The notes under the pieces are model-generated. The model did not search any database. It worked only from the letters and a program-made list of their open reading frames with translations, and was not told where the DNA came from. Below are positions 16,034 to 28,910 of a stretch of DNA of 64,000 nt, piece after piece. Within the stretch, counting starts at the first letter, position 1. Every line of letters starts with the position of its first letter. A program made the translations under genes and the position numbers. This stretch comes from Dryomyza anilis (taxonomy: Eukaryota; Arthropoda; Insecta; Diptera; Dryomyzidae), in the NCBI GenBank assembly GCA_951804985.1, contig OX638130.1, forward strand, positions 127,671,593-127,735,592, in the 5' to 3' direction.

Positions 16034-17340
16034 CTTTTTTTATTAATAACAATAAATTATGCCCCTTTATTAATTTGCAAATTTATATATTTTGTAGTTA
16101 TATATTTTATAAATATTTTAAAATTATAAAAAAAAAGAAAAGTTAAATGTGGTTTTTGTATAAGCTACTAAAGGTTTGGAAACAAACTATAACACGGCAA
16201 CTAATTCACAATTATTGAAAAGTAATTCACAATGGTTTGCAAACGAGTTCAAGTGAGCTTCAAAAGCTCTTTATACTTATTTCTCAATATTTTTACTCTT
16301 TTCTTCCTTTTTCATATTTATTATTTTTGCTTTTAAAATATTTATTATCGAATTGTTTTAGTTTTGAATTCTAAATTATTACAATTTCTATGGTTTATTT
16401 TTATTAGTGAAAATTTTAATTTTGAGTGAGAAATAAAATTTTAGAGGGTAAATGATTTTTTTTGTAAAAAATTCTTGTAAAAATTTAATTTGAAATATTG
16501 AATTATAGTTAAACAATTTAGTTAAACAATTTAGTTTAAAGATAAATTTCAAATTTTAATTTTAAGTTAAAAATTAAATTTTACGTTAAATTTCTAAAAT
16601 ATTAAAATATAAACTAAAAAAATATATAATTAGTTGTTTACTAAATGCGAAAAACAAATAAAACCCCTTTTCAATTCTTTTTAATTATGTATTTTATTAT
16701 ATGGAATAGATATTACATTTTATATTAATTTATTTTATATATTTAAACACAACTGTTTTGTATTCGCCATTACCACGAAGTAATCAAAATGCTATTTTAC
16801 TTAAATTGAATGACATAAATATTAATTATTCAATACCTTTATTTAATTTACAAACTAGAAAACATTCTGTGAAGTTTTGAGACCGCTTAACCTAAAAAAA
16901 GTGGGTCTGTGAAACTGCATGACTCAATTAAATATAGATATATATTTTAATATAAATGTGTTAGAAGCATTTTAATAATAATGCTATTATCTTAAGTATA
17001 TAAAAGATCCAGAGAACCTGCTTAATATGCGCTTAACTACTATGTTTATTATGTCCTATTTACAGGCAATAAATATTGCACAATTAATACTATAAAGTCG
17101 CTAAAAATTTGTTTAACTAGTTAATAAATTATGTACTTGAAGTTTAAAATTATATTTTAAAATAGTTTAGCTCCTAAATCAAAATCGTTGCGTACGAACT
17201 TAAAATAAATAAATTAGCCTCCGGCCTCTTTTTGTTAAACTGTCTTTAAAGTTGTCTTTTTTTTGCATTTGTTTCTTAACATTTATCAATATGTAAAACT
17301 TGATTTACAAAAGACGTTGTCTTGGCATCTGAAGTCGATT
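16034..17340. other. rib 3' UTR and intergenic AT-rich DNA
   Basis: No coding sequence. The rib 3' UTR extends leftward from 17340. One candidate AATAAA (TTTATT at 17045-17050 on the plus strand) is about 290 nt past the stop, and further candidates lie below 16840. Confidence 0.45.
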
Positions 17341-20300
17341 TCATATCTGCGGTCGCGCCCATAGCTCGCTCAAGTCCTTTGGACGTATTTTGCCCATTTC
17401 TGTAAGTAAGAAATACATTTTTAATTATTATAATATTTTTATTTTAAAATATAATAAAAATTTAATTTTAAAATGGAATTTTTATATAAAAACGGATGTT
17501 TTTGATGAATCAAATTACAAATCTTTAGGAAAAGTAATTTTTAAATAAACTTTAAATTTTATTTTTTTGTTTTAATTGTCCAGGAAATTTTTAATATATA
17601 AAGGAATGCCAATATTCCTATTAGTCGAGATATTTAAATCTAAAGTTGAAAATTTTGTACATAAAAAAACGTTTTCAGATTATTTATTTAGTATTTAAGA
17701 AGATGGAACATAATCCAAACTAATTTTCTTATAACGATTCTACTTTTTGTAATACAGGAAGCAACGTATTGGGTAGTTTAATTGAAGATGTATTGAAATG
17801 AACTATTCGAGTACATTTCAATTTCCAGTCAAAATGCTATTTACATTTTATTACCATCGATATAGTCTTCTCGCTAATCCAGAATTCGATTTAGCAAAAC
17901 AAAATACGTGTATTTCAATCGAATTCAATTCGTTGAAATGCCGTGATATGGCATTTAATTCGATTGATGTTGTCAAATCTTTGAATTTCGTTCCAAAATT
18001 AAGTTCAGAACATGCACGATAAATCGACATTTATATCAAAAAGTTGCAAAATATGTAAATTTTAAACATACCATGTGGTGTTTGCAGCAGGCTGGAGTCG
18101 CGTTTCTGTGATGGCCAAGCTATATCGAAGCGTGGTTGCACCGGCGCCAGCTGACTGGACTGCGAGGGACGCATGGGCGAACTGCAAAATGAGTATTTAA
18201 AAAGTCAATCAAGTCCTCAATCAATTCAAGAAGCAACTTACCTATACGGATGCTTCAAACAGCCGTAAACCTCGCGATACCGTCCGTACAGGGTGCCATA
18301 AGAGACGCCCAAGATTCGGGCTGCCTTTTTCATTTCAAGTCTTTTGTTTTTAATGGCGTCCAACACCTGAAAACAATTTAAAACTACTTTACTGTCCTTT
18401 TTTTTAAAGTTAAATAAGATTAAAATGAATCATTAGATTGTCTCAAACGATTTTTCCCATGGACATTCTATAAATCAACTCTATAAAACTCTAATGTATA
18501 TATAATTCTAACTTACGCGTCGTGTAAATGGCTCCTCCCAGAACTGCGGTCGCCTGCCCTTCGCCAGATAGTCATCCATTTTAATGACGTCCTGCCACTG
18601 TGACATCTCCTCGCTAGTCAGACGCAGCTCTGCCGCATCGTAGTCCTCCATTTTGATGTCGACGAACTCGTGTTCGCCGACGCTGCCATTGGCGGCAGCA
18701 AGTGCCGCCGCTGCATGCGCCGGAAAGTCGTGCGTCATCAACATCCCGTGTTCGTTGAGCATGTAGCCGCCGCCGACTCCAGCGCCAACCTCAGCGGGCG
18801 TATATTTTGCATAGTGTGGCATCTGTTGTTGAGCGTGCACATGTGCCGCATGCATTTGCGCAACGGCTGCAGCCGCATTACGTTTTTCCTGCACAGTATG
18901 CTGCGGCGGCGCGGTAGAGGTGCTTGGCATATCTGCGCTACTCGACGTAGAGTTGGTGGTAGAAGTGCTGCTGCTAGCTGTTGTTGTGGCGGCAACGGCG
19001 GCAGCAACTGTTTGCTGTTGTTGCTGCAACACCTGCTGCACGCTCTCGATCTCCTCCACTGGCGTAGGACGATCTACTTGCGACGACTCTTCATTCTCTT
19101 CCTGCTCTTCATGTTCCACCAACTCATCTTTGCTGTGCTGCGCCGCAGCGTCTGTTGACGCGGATGCATCATCGTTGTGGTTGCCCTTCTGTTTGGCGTC
19201 ACGTTGGCGATGCTCCTTTGCTTTTTCGAGCAGACTGCGCTTTTTAAAACGTTCGCTCTTTGGCGAATTTTTCTCATTCGACGCAACGGATTTTGACTCC
19301 GACGACGGCGGTGGTGTTGGCGTCGACTGTTTCTTCTCGTTGTACTCTGAGGTGGGTGCGACCGACGTCGTTTTGCGCTCAGAACTATGCGCCGCGGCCG
19401 CTTGCGAATCATCGCTGTGCTCCAGCTGCGTCATGGCGGTAGCCTCACACTCGGCTACGTGCACCTCAAGATTGCTTGTAATCCATTCGGGATCTGTTTG
19501 TGTTTCATCGGCTTCATCGCCGCTGTCGGCAGCGGCATTTTGTTGCTGTTGCAATAGTTCCTGCTTCTGACGCTGTCGGCGCTGTTGCTGATGTATGTGC
19601 TGCTGGTAGGCAGACGTTGTTGAGGGGGCATGTCGTCGCGGCTCCTCATGCGGTGGCTGTGTGGCGACGGTGACGTGGGCGGGGCGGCTGGACTCGTGGA
19701 ATGAGGGCGCATCCATGTGGCCCGCGTATTGCGACATTTTGCGCCTAAAAAACAATTTGCATTCAAAAATAAATGAAGGACTACTTTTAAAAAACCACTT
19801 ACACATTGAATACATCGTATGCATCATCTAGCGGCGGACGACCACGCTTGCGTTTTGGCCCCAAGTAGTAGTCAGCGGGCGAGGCGGCTATTGTTATGCT
19901 GGGTGACGGCATGGGTGTCAACAGAGGCATACGCGCCGCCTGCGCATGCGAGTGTGAATGCGGAGGCGTCGGTGAGACGGCTGCATGACGCGGCGCTCGC
20001 ACCTCCGGCGAGATGCGCATCTGATCGTGCGCCATGTGACGCTGGTGATGCGGCGAATGTATGACGTACTCGGCATCGTGCGATGCGGCTGGCACTGCGG
20101 CACCGCCGTTGATCGCCTCGTCATCGTCGCGCCACGACACCTCGGCCAGACCCTTGATTTTGAGATCGTCTGCGGTCTTCAGCAATGTGGCCAGATTTGC
20201 CTAAAATTATAGAGTGATTATATAGCTGCTTCTACGCAGTGGCAATCGCTGTCACACTTACATGCTCCACATTGATCTCGCCTTTGTACATGAACTCGAT

Positions 20301-20565
20301 GAGCGACTTGACATCGGCAAAGGTTACGTCCTTCATGATGATGATGGGATCGCGCTCACTCGCATAGTTGGTCAGCACTGTGTCAAAGAAAGTGCTGCAG
20401 GCGCAGAGGACGACACGGTGCGCGCGAATTAATTGGCCCTCGCAGGCAAGCGTCACGTCGCAGAAGCAGCCACGATCGAGCAGCTGCGAGAACATCGTCT
20501 GCAGGTTGCTGTGGTGGTACTTCCAGCGCAGGCAATATTGTTGCGGCAACATGGTGGCGCTGTAA
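17341..20565 (-). CDS. rib: BTB-pipsqueak transcription factor, probable ribbon
   Basis: The first exon starts at a splice acceptor (20565), so a 5' non-coding exon lies upstream. The ATG is at 20552 in a CACCATG context. Coding exons are 20552-20262, 20200-19803, 19744-18517, 18366-18242, 18181-18072 and 17399-17341 (736 aa). Residues about 4-115 are a BTB/POZ domain (QQYCLRWKYHHSNL, FCDVTLACEG, IRAHRVVLCACSTFF, LIEFMYKGEINVEH), used for dimerisation. Residues 213-220 (KRKRGRPP) form an AT-hook. The middle is low-complexity (Gln, Ala, Ser/Thr, Glu). Residues about 625-680 form a Psq helix-turn-helix (FWEEPFTRRVLDAIKNKRL, ARILGVSYGTLYGRYREVYG), split by an intron between RR and VLD. The C terminus is ...DLSELWARPQI. 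In Drosophila, Ribbon (about 660 aa) directs tracheal and salivary tube morphogenesis. The BTB and Psq layout and these residues fit it best. Other BTB-Psq proteins (bab, lov, pipsqueak) are the alternatives. Confidence 0.86.
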
Positions 20566-22188
20566 CTGAAAGAAAAACATAGGTATTATTTAAAATTTTA
20601 ATTCTTAACACAATTTTCATCGAGGGTATAATTTGATGACCCGAAATTATGGATTAAAATAAAATGCATCAAATATGCTAAGTTGACTTGGCATGGTTTT
20701 AATTTTATTCCACTTTTGTATTCGGTATATCTGAATGTATTTCCTGTCAAATTTTGGGGCAGTTCAGCCCTTCCTATCCAAAGTTATAACAAAAAAAGGA
20801 CTTAGCCTAAATTAAACTATTTTAAAAGTTATAATCTATATTGGATTTAGTATACTTAGGGCCATATTCACAATGTCCAGTTAAGTGTTCCATTTCCATA
20901 TATTCTATGGGTAACTAACAGTTAAAATAGCAGTTAATAGTTAACAAAAAATGGTGCAAACGGCCCTTAGCATATTTTTACTTGGAAGTGTTTGAACAGT
21001 TTTTGATTTTAAATAAAAATGTTAATTAAACATTGCGGTAAACGGTGAAAAAAACACATTTCTATCTGTTTTTAAAATCCAAGATAATTACAAAAAACGT
21101 TGGAGGATTCCCCTGAAAAACTCTTTTGTTTAGACTTAACATGTTATGAAATGGGGTGGTCATTATATTTCAAACATAAAGGAAATCAATTGTATTTTGT
21201 CAAAAGTATTTCCAAATATACTCTAAATTAATTAATAAGTGCTAACTAAACAGTGACGTAAAATCAAAAAATCTTACGTCATAACAGTTTTGGATAATTC
21301 AGGTTAGCTGATCTCTCAAATCTGGAGTCCGTTTAGCTCTACCACGTCACATTTACTCCCAATTTTCTATCAAATTTTGACAATTATAGAGTTTGAAACT
21401 GTTTTTCTGTGAAATTGATGGATCTGAATCGGTTTTGTTGTTTGAGGACCCAACCTTATATTTCAAGGGCAACATTTTAGCTAAATAAAATATGATAACT
21501 TTAGCTAGCTTTTACATTTTACTATTAATTTGAAAATTGAAGAGTTTCCAAATCCGTTTAAATTATGGTGATATAAAAGAAAGGGTAGATGATGTCAATA
21601 TGAAAAAAGCCATAAACCTTACTAAAGATATCAAACTAGTATTTTTTTTAAATAAATATGTTCATTTTTAAAAACCCTTAATATCAAAATTGGACTGCAA
21701 ATTATGACTAATCCTGACGTAGTGGAGCAGAACGTGCATCAGAGTTGAGATCAGCTATCCCGAATCACCCCAAACCAGTTACCAAATCGGAAGATGATTA
21801 AAAAAAAAGTTTAATAAAACAAAAATCAGACCAGTAAAAGAACCGTAACCGAAATTTCTAAGTGTTTTGTCTCTGTCAGCGACCGCAAATAACCGGAATC
21901 GGAACCGTTTCGATTTTAGGAACCGGAATTTGAACCGTTATTAAAAATTGTGTGCAACCAGAACCAGTACCGGAAACCATATATTTTGATGGAACCTGAT
22001 TTGGAACAGCTATTTTAAAAATCTTTGAACAAAGAACTGTAATCAAAAGGGTTTTAGTCCCTGTTTTAAAATACCAAACCCCATTTAGCATCGAGATCAG
22101 CGATCTTGCATTATCCAAAAACTATTACCAAATCGGAAGTTGGAAAAGAAAATTGCTGAATAATAAAAGAGATACCAAATAAAGAACT
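20566..22188. other. Non-coding DNA upstream of rib coding exon 1
   Basis: Presumed 5' intron or upstream DNA of rib. No exon-like ORF. A GGAACCGGAATC-type repeat at 21835-22060 is related to the block at 4515-5015 and includes ACCGGAATCGGAACCGTTTC. Confidence 0.45.
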
Positions 22189-22405
22189 ACACCCAGAAAA
22201 AATTCCCTCAAATCCCATTAAAATTGGTCAATGGGACAATTATTGATTTAATAAAAAAATAAATCTTTTCATATAAACTGAATGGCAATGTCATGGTCTT
22301 TTCTAGTGTTTAATGGTATGTTTAACGATTAAAATAATTATTTATCATATTGACTATTTTTAATAGTAAAAAAAACTATTATTTATTAGGATTTATTCTG
22401 GGTGT
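22189..22405. mobile_element. MITE family A, copy 4
   Basis: Ends CACCCAGAAAAAATTCC and ATTCTGGGTG are flanked by TA on each side. The interior aligns with copies 1-3 in the same orientation. This copy has the best-preserved termini of the plus-oriented set. Confidence 0.88.
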
Positions 22406-22637
22406 AACGCTTTAATTTTGTGGACACTAAAATCCGTAAAAGCCGTTTATGTCACCAAAACATAATTTAATAATTTCGTTTCCTTTATTTCAAATTACAC
22501 TATTCAACGCGATTTTTCTATATGCATCACATACATTATTTCTATCAAGAATACTGTGCCAAAACCGTGTGTGGTATTGTTGGATATTTCTGGCTACAAA
22601 AACTAAAACAAAACGGGCGAATGTGCTTTGTCACAAA

Positions 22638-22800
22638 TGCATGCCAAAAGGGCGAATCTTTTTGTTTTTTTGGTCATAACTTGTAATGGGTACAAGATAA
22701 AATAGCGATGTAAAGTCAGTAGTTGTTGGTTTTAAAAGTACCTATCGGTTCTTGTACCTAAAAAGTGTAAAAAAAAAACAAAAAGATTCGGCTTTTGATA
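22638..22800. mobile_element. Fold-back element family F, copy 1
   Basis: The left end GCCAAAAGGGCGAATCTTTT has a reverse complement near 22775-22800 (AAAAAGATTCGGCTTTTG). The interior GGGTACAAGATAAAATAGCG and TTTTAAAAGTACCTATCGG match the larger copy at 35147-35790. The boundary may extend to about 22900. Confidence 0.6.
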
Positions 22801-24627
22801 TTAAAAGGTTTTTATTCCAAATTTGTTGTGTATTTTTTAAAAATTGATGTAAAATTGATAGGTACTTTTATAAAAAACAAAGATTTTTACACTATTCATA
22901 TTCATATTATTTATTGCAAATAAAGTCCAATTTAAAAATGCACTTATTCTGGGTAAAATTAAATTTATGGATAAAAAGTAATTTTAAAATTTGATAGTTT
23001 TTGTAGAATATAAATTTAAGCTTCAAAAAAATTATCCCCTTTTAATAATCTCAACATCATTTTAAATTACATTCTAGCCAGCAACATGCCATATGGATAA
23101 TGGGTACAAAAAAAAAACTACAAAAAATAAATAATAAAAAAAATACTCATAAAAATAGCAACAACAAAGTATAGAGCATTTATCGTACCCTAAAGCAATA
23201 AAACCCCTGCCAACTCAAAAAAAAGGGGTTCAACAAAATTTGTTGAAAAAATAAAAATAAACGAAAAAGCAAAAAACTTAAAAGAAAATAAGACCAAAAT
23301 ATATCAAAATTCGTGCTTGTGCCAAAATGACCGTCGAACAAACCAACCGACCAACTACCCGCCTGCCATGCCACCCCTGCTATACTGGCTGACATCATCA
23401 TGCTTTAACTCACTCAACATTTTAAGAGTTTACATGAAAAAGTAACAAAATAATAATATATAAAAAAAACAAAAGAACGCAAGAAATAGTAGCTCGTTAA
23501 AAAAAGAAAATGAAAAATTTAATATAAGCGCACTTTAGAAAAAATTACAACAAACATGAATTTTACACAAAAAGGTGAAAAAATAATATGGTTTCTAATA
23601 AAACAAAAAATAATAAAAAAAAACACCCCATCAAGAATGAGTTTGAAAAAAACTTAGCAGCGGGTTTTTGCTTGCATTTGAATGGATGGATGTTGGCAGG
23701 TGCAGCTCAGAAAAGGGGTTGCTACCAATCCAGCTACCTTAATGGTCTTAGCAAGGAACGAACCTTCCATCCATCCTGCCATCAAACCAACCATTCAACC
23801 GAACCAACAACCAACGCGCGTCCACTATAAAAATCATGATGGAAAAACAAAACGTTGTTATTTTGTACTAATATCAAATGACGTTGAATTTTTCCTCATT
23901 TTTATGCATTTTTTACTCTCTAAAATTTATTACATTTTACATGCAAAAGGAGAAAAACAAAAACATTAAATCATCTTTTATAAAAATAAGCAGGAAGTTT
24001 GTAAATTACATAGCGCCCTTTAAATTTTTATATTTTTATTCGTGGTTGTTGAAGAAAAATTAACCATAAAAATTTATTTCAAAAGCCAATTTAAAAGTTT
24101 ATTGATAAATATTATTAAGATTAGTTGATAGAATTTTAAAATTGAACTTAAATAGAAATATTTAAATACACGAACAATAATAAACATTTTTGTAAATCAA
24201 TTTTTAATTTTCTTAATATATTTAATGAGTTTTACAATGATTTATTTAGTAGAATTATAAAAGCAAAATATTGCGTAGCCTTTGATTTACAAGTTTAAGT
24301 TTACAAAACTTCTTTCTTATCTTTGGGGTTTTTTGTTTTGTTTATTTTTTTTTATTTTTTGATATTTTAACCAAAATGTTGATTAGGAAATTATTAATTT
24401 CCAAGAAATTTCACGATAAGACACCAGAAATTTACAAAAACAGTATACAAATAATTTCAAGATATGGAATTTTAAAATATTTATGAGATATGACTAAAGT
24501 CAGGCGATTAAGTTTTTTTCATTTTTATTATTTATTTTAATACAATATATAGTTATAAATTTAACAGTTGTTTTTAGATATTTATAGTTTTAAAACAATT
24601 GAATTACAAAAAAGGATTATAACAATT
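22801..24627. other. AT-rich non-coding DNA
   Basis: No coding exon recognised. It contains runs of AAAATAATAA and a CCAACCGACCAACTACCC-type stretch near 23340-23380 with related CCATCCAACC-type sequence near 23770-23810. Confidence 0.4.
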
Positions 24628-24978
24628 AGCGTATTCACAGTTCCATGGTATTGGTACGATATTGTACGAATACGACAGTCCGGCAATTGAACTGTGAGCA
24701 CCATTGTTCTACTCGTTAAAATATTTCGTAAAATAAAAAAATATCTTATAAAATTAGTATTTTTTGAAATTATCATAAATATTCCTTGATTTAAAAAGAA
24801 AAATTAATAAATTAACATGTTATGTGCACTATTTGTCCTCAATTTCACAATTTATTTCATTTCACAAAATACGACACTAAAAAATGCAACAACAAATTGA
24901 CGTTTCTGTGTTAATATAACGTATTTATACCAAGTGGTACGAATACCATACTAAAATACGATGAACTGTGAATACGCT
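24628..24978. mobile_element. MITE family C, copy 1 (GCGTATTCACAG ends)
   Basis: A perfect 16-bp inverted repeat (AGCGTATTCACAGTTC at 24628 and its reverse complement ending at 24978). If the terminal A/T is taken as target, the element is flanked by TA/TA. A second copy in the opposite orientation is at 54940-55321, matching over TGGTACGA..TTGTACGAATAC and GGCAATTGAACTGTGAGCAC. Confidence 0.88.
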
Positions 24979-26130
24979 AAATGTTTTTAAATGAAAAATC
25001 GAATTTCGATTAAGAAATAATTAGATTATATGAGCTCCATTAAGTACGTCCGAATTGAATAAACAGTTTTTAAATAGTTGAAATTTATTTATATTAATAT
25101 TTAAAATACTGTTTTAATTAAAATATATTATTCTATTAATAATGATAAGTAAAAAAAATCGAGAGTCCGCCCCTAAAATTAAAGCTTTTCTCGTGAAAGT
25201 GTCAGAAACAGAAAAAAAAATGTTTGGTACCCACAAAAAACCGCAAAAATCGTTTTTTTTATTCTAGCTTCATTATTCGATGTCCGATACCGATATATCG
25301 TTGGAAAGGTCTCGGTGGTTTATACATTTCTCCCATAGTTTTAATTGACCTCCGAGATAAACGAGTGAACTTATTATATTCTGATTTCTACCACTCCCCC
25401 CTTCCCCCTTATAAAATATTCATCAAAATTAAATTATTTACCTAATAATTTTTCATTCGATGCATCGAAAACATCAATGTTTTTGTTCGATACATCGGAA
25501 AACATCGATATAACGAGTCGATGTATTATATCGACCAAAACATCCATATTTTCTTTAGACGCACATCACTAGTGTAATTGAAACAACTGAAATTCTTTTA
25601 TATTAAGAAAATTAATAATTAAATAATAAATTAAGTATTTTACAAGAATTAACATTATTTAATTTGTAATTGAAGCAGTCAGTTGTTAATTTTCCTTATT
25701 TTATAAAAGAAACTGAGCAATTTAAAAAATCATTGAAAATAAATTTAATTAAATTGCATGCAATTTATTCGTACATTTTAATATTTTATTATTTGACGTA
25801 TGCGCCGGAGTATGTTGCTGTTGTTGCTGCTGCGGGCGGCAGCAACAGCAACTGCCGCTGCTACAGCTTCTTATCGCCATCATACGCGAAAATAAAACAT
25901 ACAAATTGTGTCTGATTGAAACTGATGGCAATGGCAGGCAACACAATAATGCCATGAAAAATGTATTGAAAATAAATTCAATTTTTATTACTTTGCCGTA
26001 GTATGTTAATGAGGAAAAAGGGACTTTTGTCCAAACACACATACAAAAAATAATACTCAGATACAAATCACCCAGTAGACATAGCCGACATTGAAACCGT
26101 AACCAAAACAGATATTATTTCGTTTTTAAA
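24979..26130. other. AT-rich DNA with a GC-richer CAG/CTG hairpin
   Basis: Mostly AT-rich and non-coding. At about 25812-25852, GTTGCTGTTGTTGCTGCTGC is followed by GGCAGCAACAGCAAC, which can fold into a hairpin. TCGATGTAT/ATATCGA words cluster near 25460-25540. Confidence 0.4.
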
Positions 26131-26350
26131 ACCAAAAATAAATAAATATTTCTAATTGATGTTTTCGGAATTACAAATTTAAAGTTATGAATACCAATTG
26201 ACATTTATATTTATATTATGAATTACAATTGATGTCTTCTGAATTTCAATTATTATTTTCAGAATTCTAAATGGAAAGAGATGTATATCAATTGGTGTAT
26301 TCTGAAAATCAAATGGAATACAATTGACGTCTTTTGAATATTAAATAAAA
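26130..26350. repeat. 42-bp minisatellite, short diverged array 1
   Basis: Diverged copies of the unit built on AATTGATGTCTTTTGAATTT and CAAATGGAATTTCTGAATTA. It directly abuts the 9-bp array that follows. Larger arrays of the same unit lie at 31560-33075 and 50660-51690. Confidence 0.6.
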
Positions 26351-26384
26351 TTTTTGAATTAATTATAATATATTTTTTCTTTTA

Positions 26385-27725
26385 GTACTTTGAATTATTA
26401 TTTCTCATAGTTCTTTTAGATTTTAAGTTCTTTTAATTTTTTTAATTCTTTCAGTTTTTGTTCTTATAGATCTTTAATTCTTTATGTTCTTTTATTTTTT
26501 TTTAGTTCTATTGGTTTTTTTTAACTTTTTTTTAGTTATTTTTGTTTTTATTTATTTTATTTTTTTTATTCTTTTAGTTTTGTTTTAGTTCTTTAAATTC
26601 TTTTAGTTATTTTAGTTCTTTTAGATCTTTTGGTTCTTTTAATTCGTTTAGTTCTTTTAGTTCTATAAGTTCTCTTAGTTATTTTAGTTCTTTTAGTTCT
26701 TTCAGTTCTTTCAGTTCTTTTAGTTCTTTTAAATCTTTTAGTTCTTTTAGTTCTTTTAGTTCTTTTAGTTCTCTTAGTTCTTTTAGTAGTTCTTTTAATT
26801 TTTTGTTAGTTCTTTTAATTCTTTAATTCCTTTAGTTCTGTTAGTTCTTTTAGTTCTTTAAGTTCTTTTAGTTCTTTTAGTTCTTTTAGTTCTTTTAGTT
26901 CTTTTAGTTCTTTTAGTTCTTTTAGTTCTTTTAGTTCTTTTAGTTCTTTAAGTTCTTTAAGTTCTTTTAGTTCTTTTAGTTGTTTTAGATCTTCTAGATA
27001 TTTTAGATGTTTTAGTTCTTTTAGTTCTTTTAGTTCTGTTAGTTATTTTAGTTCTTTTAGTTCTTTTAGTTATTTTAGTTCTTTTAGTTCTTTTAGTTCT
27101 TTTAGTTCTTTTAGTTCCTTTAGTTCTTATAGTTCTTTTAGTTCTTTTCGTTCTTTTAGTTCTTTTAGTTCTTTTAGTTCTTTTAGTTTTTTTAGTTCTT
27201 TTAGTTCTTTTAGTTTTTTTAGTTCTTTTAGTTCTTTTAGTTCTTTTAGTTCTTTTAATTCTTTTAGTTTTTTTAGTTCTTTTAGCTCTTTTAGTTCTTT
27301 TAACTCTTTTAGTTCTATTAGTTCTTTTCGTTCTTTTAGTTCTTTTAGTTATTTTAGTTCTTTTAGTTCTTTTAGTTCTTTTAGTTTTTTTAGTTCTTTT
27401 AGTTCTTTTAGTTCTTTTAGTTCTTTTAGTTCTTTTAGTTCTTTTAATTCTTTTAGTTTTTTTAGTTCTTTTAGCTCTTTTAGTTCTTTTAGCTCTTTTA
27501 GTTCTTTTAGTTCTTTTAGTTCTTTTAGTTCTTTTAGTTCTTTTAGTTCTTTTAGTTCTTTTAGTTCTTTTAGTTCTTTTAGTTCTTTTAGTTCTTTTAA
27601 TTCTTTTAGTTCTTTTAGTTTTTTTATTTCCTTTAGTTCTTATAGTTCTTGTTTCTTTTAGTTTTATTCTTTTTGTTTATTTCTTTTAGTTTTTTTTTTT
27701 TTAGTTTTCTTAGTTCTTTCAGTTC
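26385..27725. repeat. Tandem array of the 9-bp unit AGTTCTTTT
   Basis: About 1.3 kb of head-to-tail AGTTCTTTT, nearly perfect between about 26680 and 27620 and decaying at both edges. Single-base variants (AGTTTTTTT, AATTCTTTT, AGCTCTTTT) recur in blocks (for example about 27200-27300 and 27360-27500), indicating amplification of longer segments. One strand is almost pure pyrimidine apart from the AG. Confidence 0.95.
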
Positions 27726-28427
27726 TGATACGATTTTTTATGTGAACGGACAATCGACTTGACAACGCAGGCTGTATGTTATTTTAAAGGAATTTTTAAA
27801 TTAAATTCACGTGAAAATTTTCTGCATTTTTTTAAATAATAAAAACAGCAGAACGAACGAAGGCTGAGCAGTGCAGGAAATGCGAAAAGAAGGACGTCGA
27901 ACGATAGCGCGCATTAATATGGTAAAAAAATTCGTCCTCATTTTCTTCAACGTATTTTTTATTATGATTTTCGACATTTTTTTTTTTTATTTTCTTTTTT
28001 TATATTTTTTTTTTTTTATTTTTTATTATTATATATTTTTTCATTACGGCTTTTTTAATATTGTTGCTTTTTTATATGCGCTTAAATTATATGACCAAAA
28101 ATAGACAAGCACAAAAACAACACTGGAAATAAATGAAAATAAAGTAAAAAATAAAAATAAAAAATGTGAGTGGAAATATTTTTCATTTTGGTTTTTATGC
28201 AGAATTTTAATACTTCATCGTTATGTTGGGTGGGTGGGGTTTTTATTTTTTTGTTGCCTAAGGGTGGGGTATAGAGAGCGGTAATGGGTTTGAGTTCGGA
28301 AGGTTTTTTTTTATGAACACTTTGTCGTTTTATTTTTTCAACAAAATCGAAACGACCCAAAAATGTACAGGGTGCTTATTTTGCAGTTTTCAAATTTGGA
28401 TTAAAGAGGAGGATAGGGCGAAAAAAT
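27726..28427. other. Low-complexity AT-rich DNA
   Basis: Homopolymer and T-rich runs (27940-28060). No gene recognised. Confidence 0.4.
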
Positions 28428-28651
28428 ATTTAATTATTACCTAACTATATTTTATTTCAAAAAGATTTTCAAGTGTTCAATATCAAAAAAGAAACTGAAC
28501 TTTATTATATTGTGGAAGTAAAAGTCAACATTTTAAAATATTTAATTATTACCTAACTATTTTTCATTTCAAAAAGATTTTCAAGTGCTCAATATCAAAA
28601 AAGAAACTGAACTTTATTATATTGTGGAAGTAAAAGTCAACATTTTAAAAT
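28428..28651. repeat. Recent 112-bp tandem duplication
   Basis: Units 28428-28539 and 28540-28651 differ at only a few positions. Both begin ATTTAATTATTACCTAACTA and contain AACTTTATTATATTGTGGAA. The close match implies a recent event. It lies immediately before the SINE copy that follows. Confidence 0.92.
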
Positions 28652-28659
28652 TTTTATTA

Positions 28660-28910
28660 ATTGTAATAGTTTGGCGGTACAATTTTGAAGAAGTTAGGCC
28701 GAACTCTCACACCGTTTTGTACACAAAGTCCTTTACTTAAGTGCCGAATCCGAACGGCGGGGGTGAGAGAATTTTATGGGCAGTGTTTACTCTCGTAGGT
28801 TTGCCATTGTTTGCCGAGAGAATATGTTAGCCCCAGCCCAGATATGAACAAGGGACCTTACGGCTCGCAGTCCAACAAACTAGCCTCTGAGCTATCGACG
28901 TCGAAATTAA
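28660..28910 (-). mobile_element. tRNA-derived SINE, minus-strand copy
   Basis: Reading the minus strand from about 28910, a tRNA-like head (A-box-like ATAGCTCAGAGGC, then GGACTGCGAGCCG) is followed by a degraded B box (TTGTTCATATC) and the family body (CTCTCACCCCCGCCGTTCGG, TTGCCGAGAG). It ends near AATTGTACCGCCAAACTATT. It is the oldest-looking of the three copies. Confidence 0.82.

Noticed and set aside
18920..19570. 216-codon plus-strand open frame
   Set aside because: Antisense of the low-complexity rib exon 3; Cys/Ser runs are the mirror of Gln/Ala codons.
26385..27725. CRISPR-like array
   Set aside because: Direct 9-bp repeats without unique spacers; an animal minisatellite.
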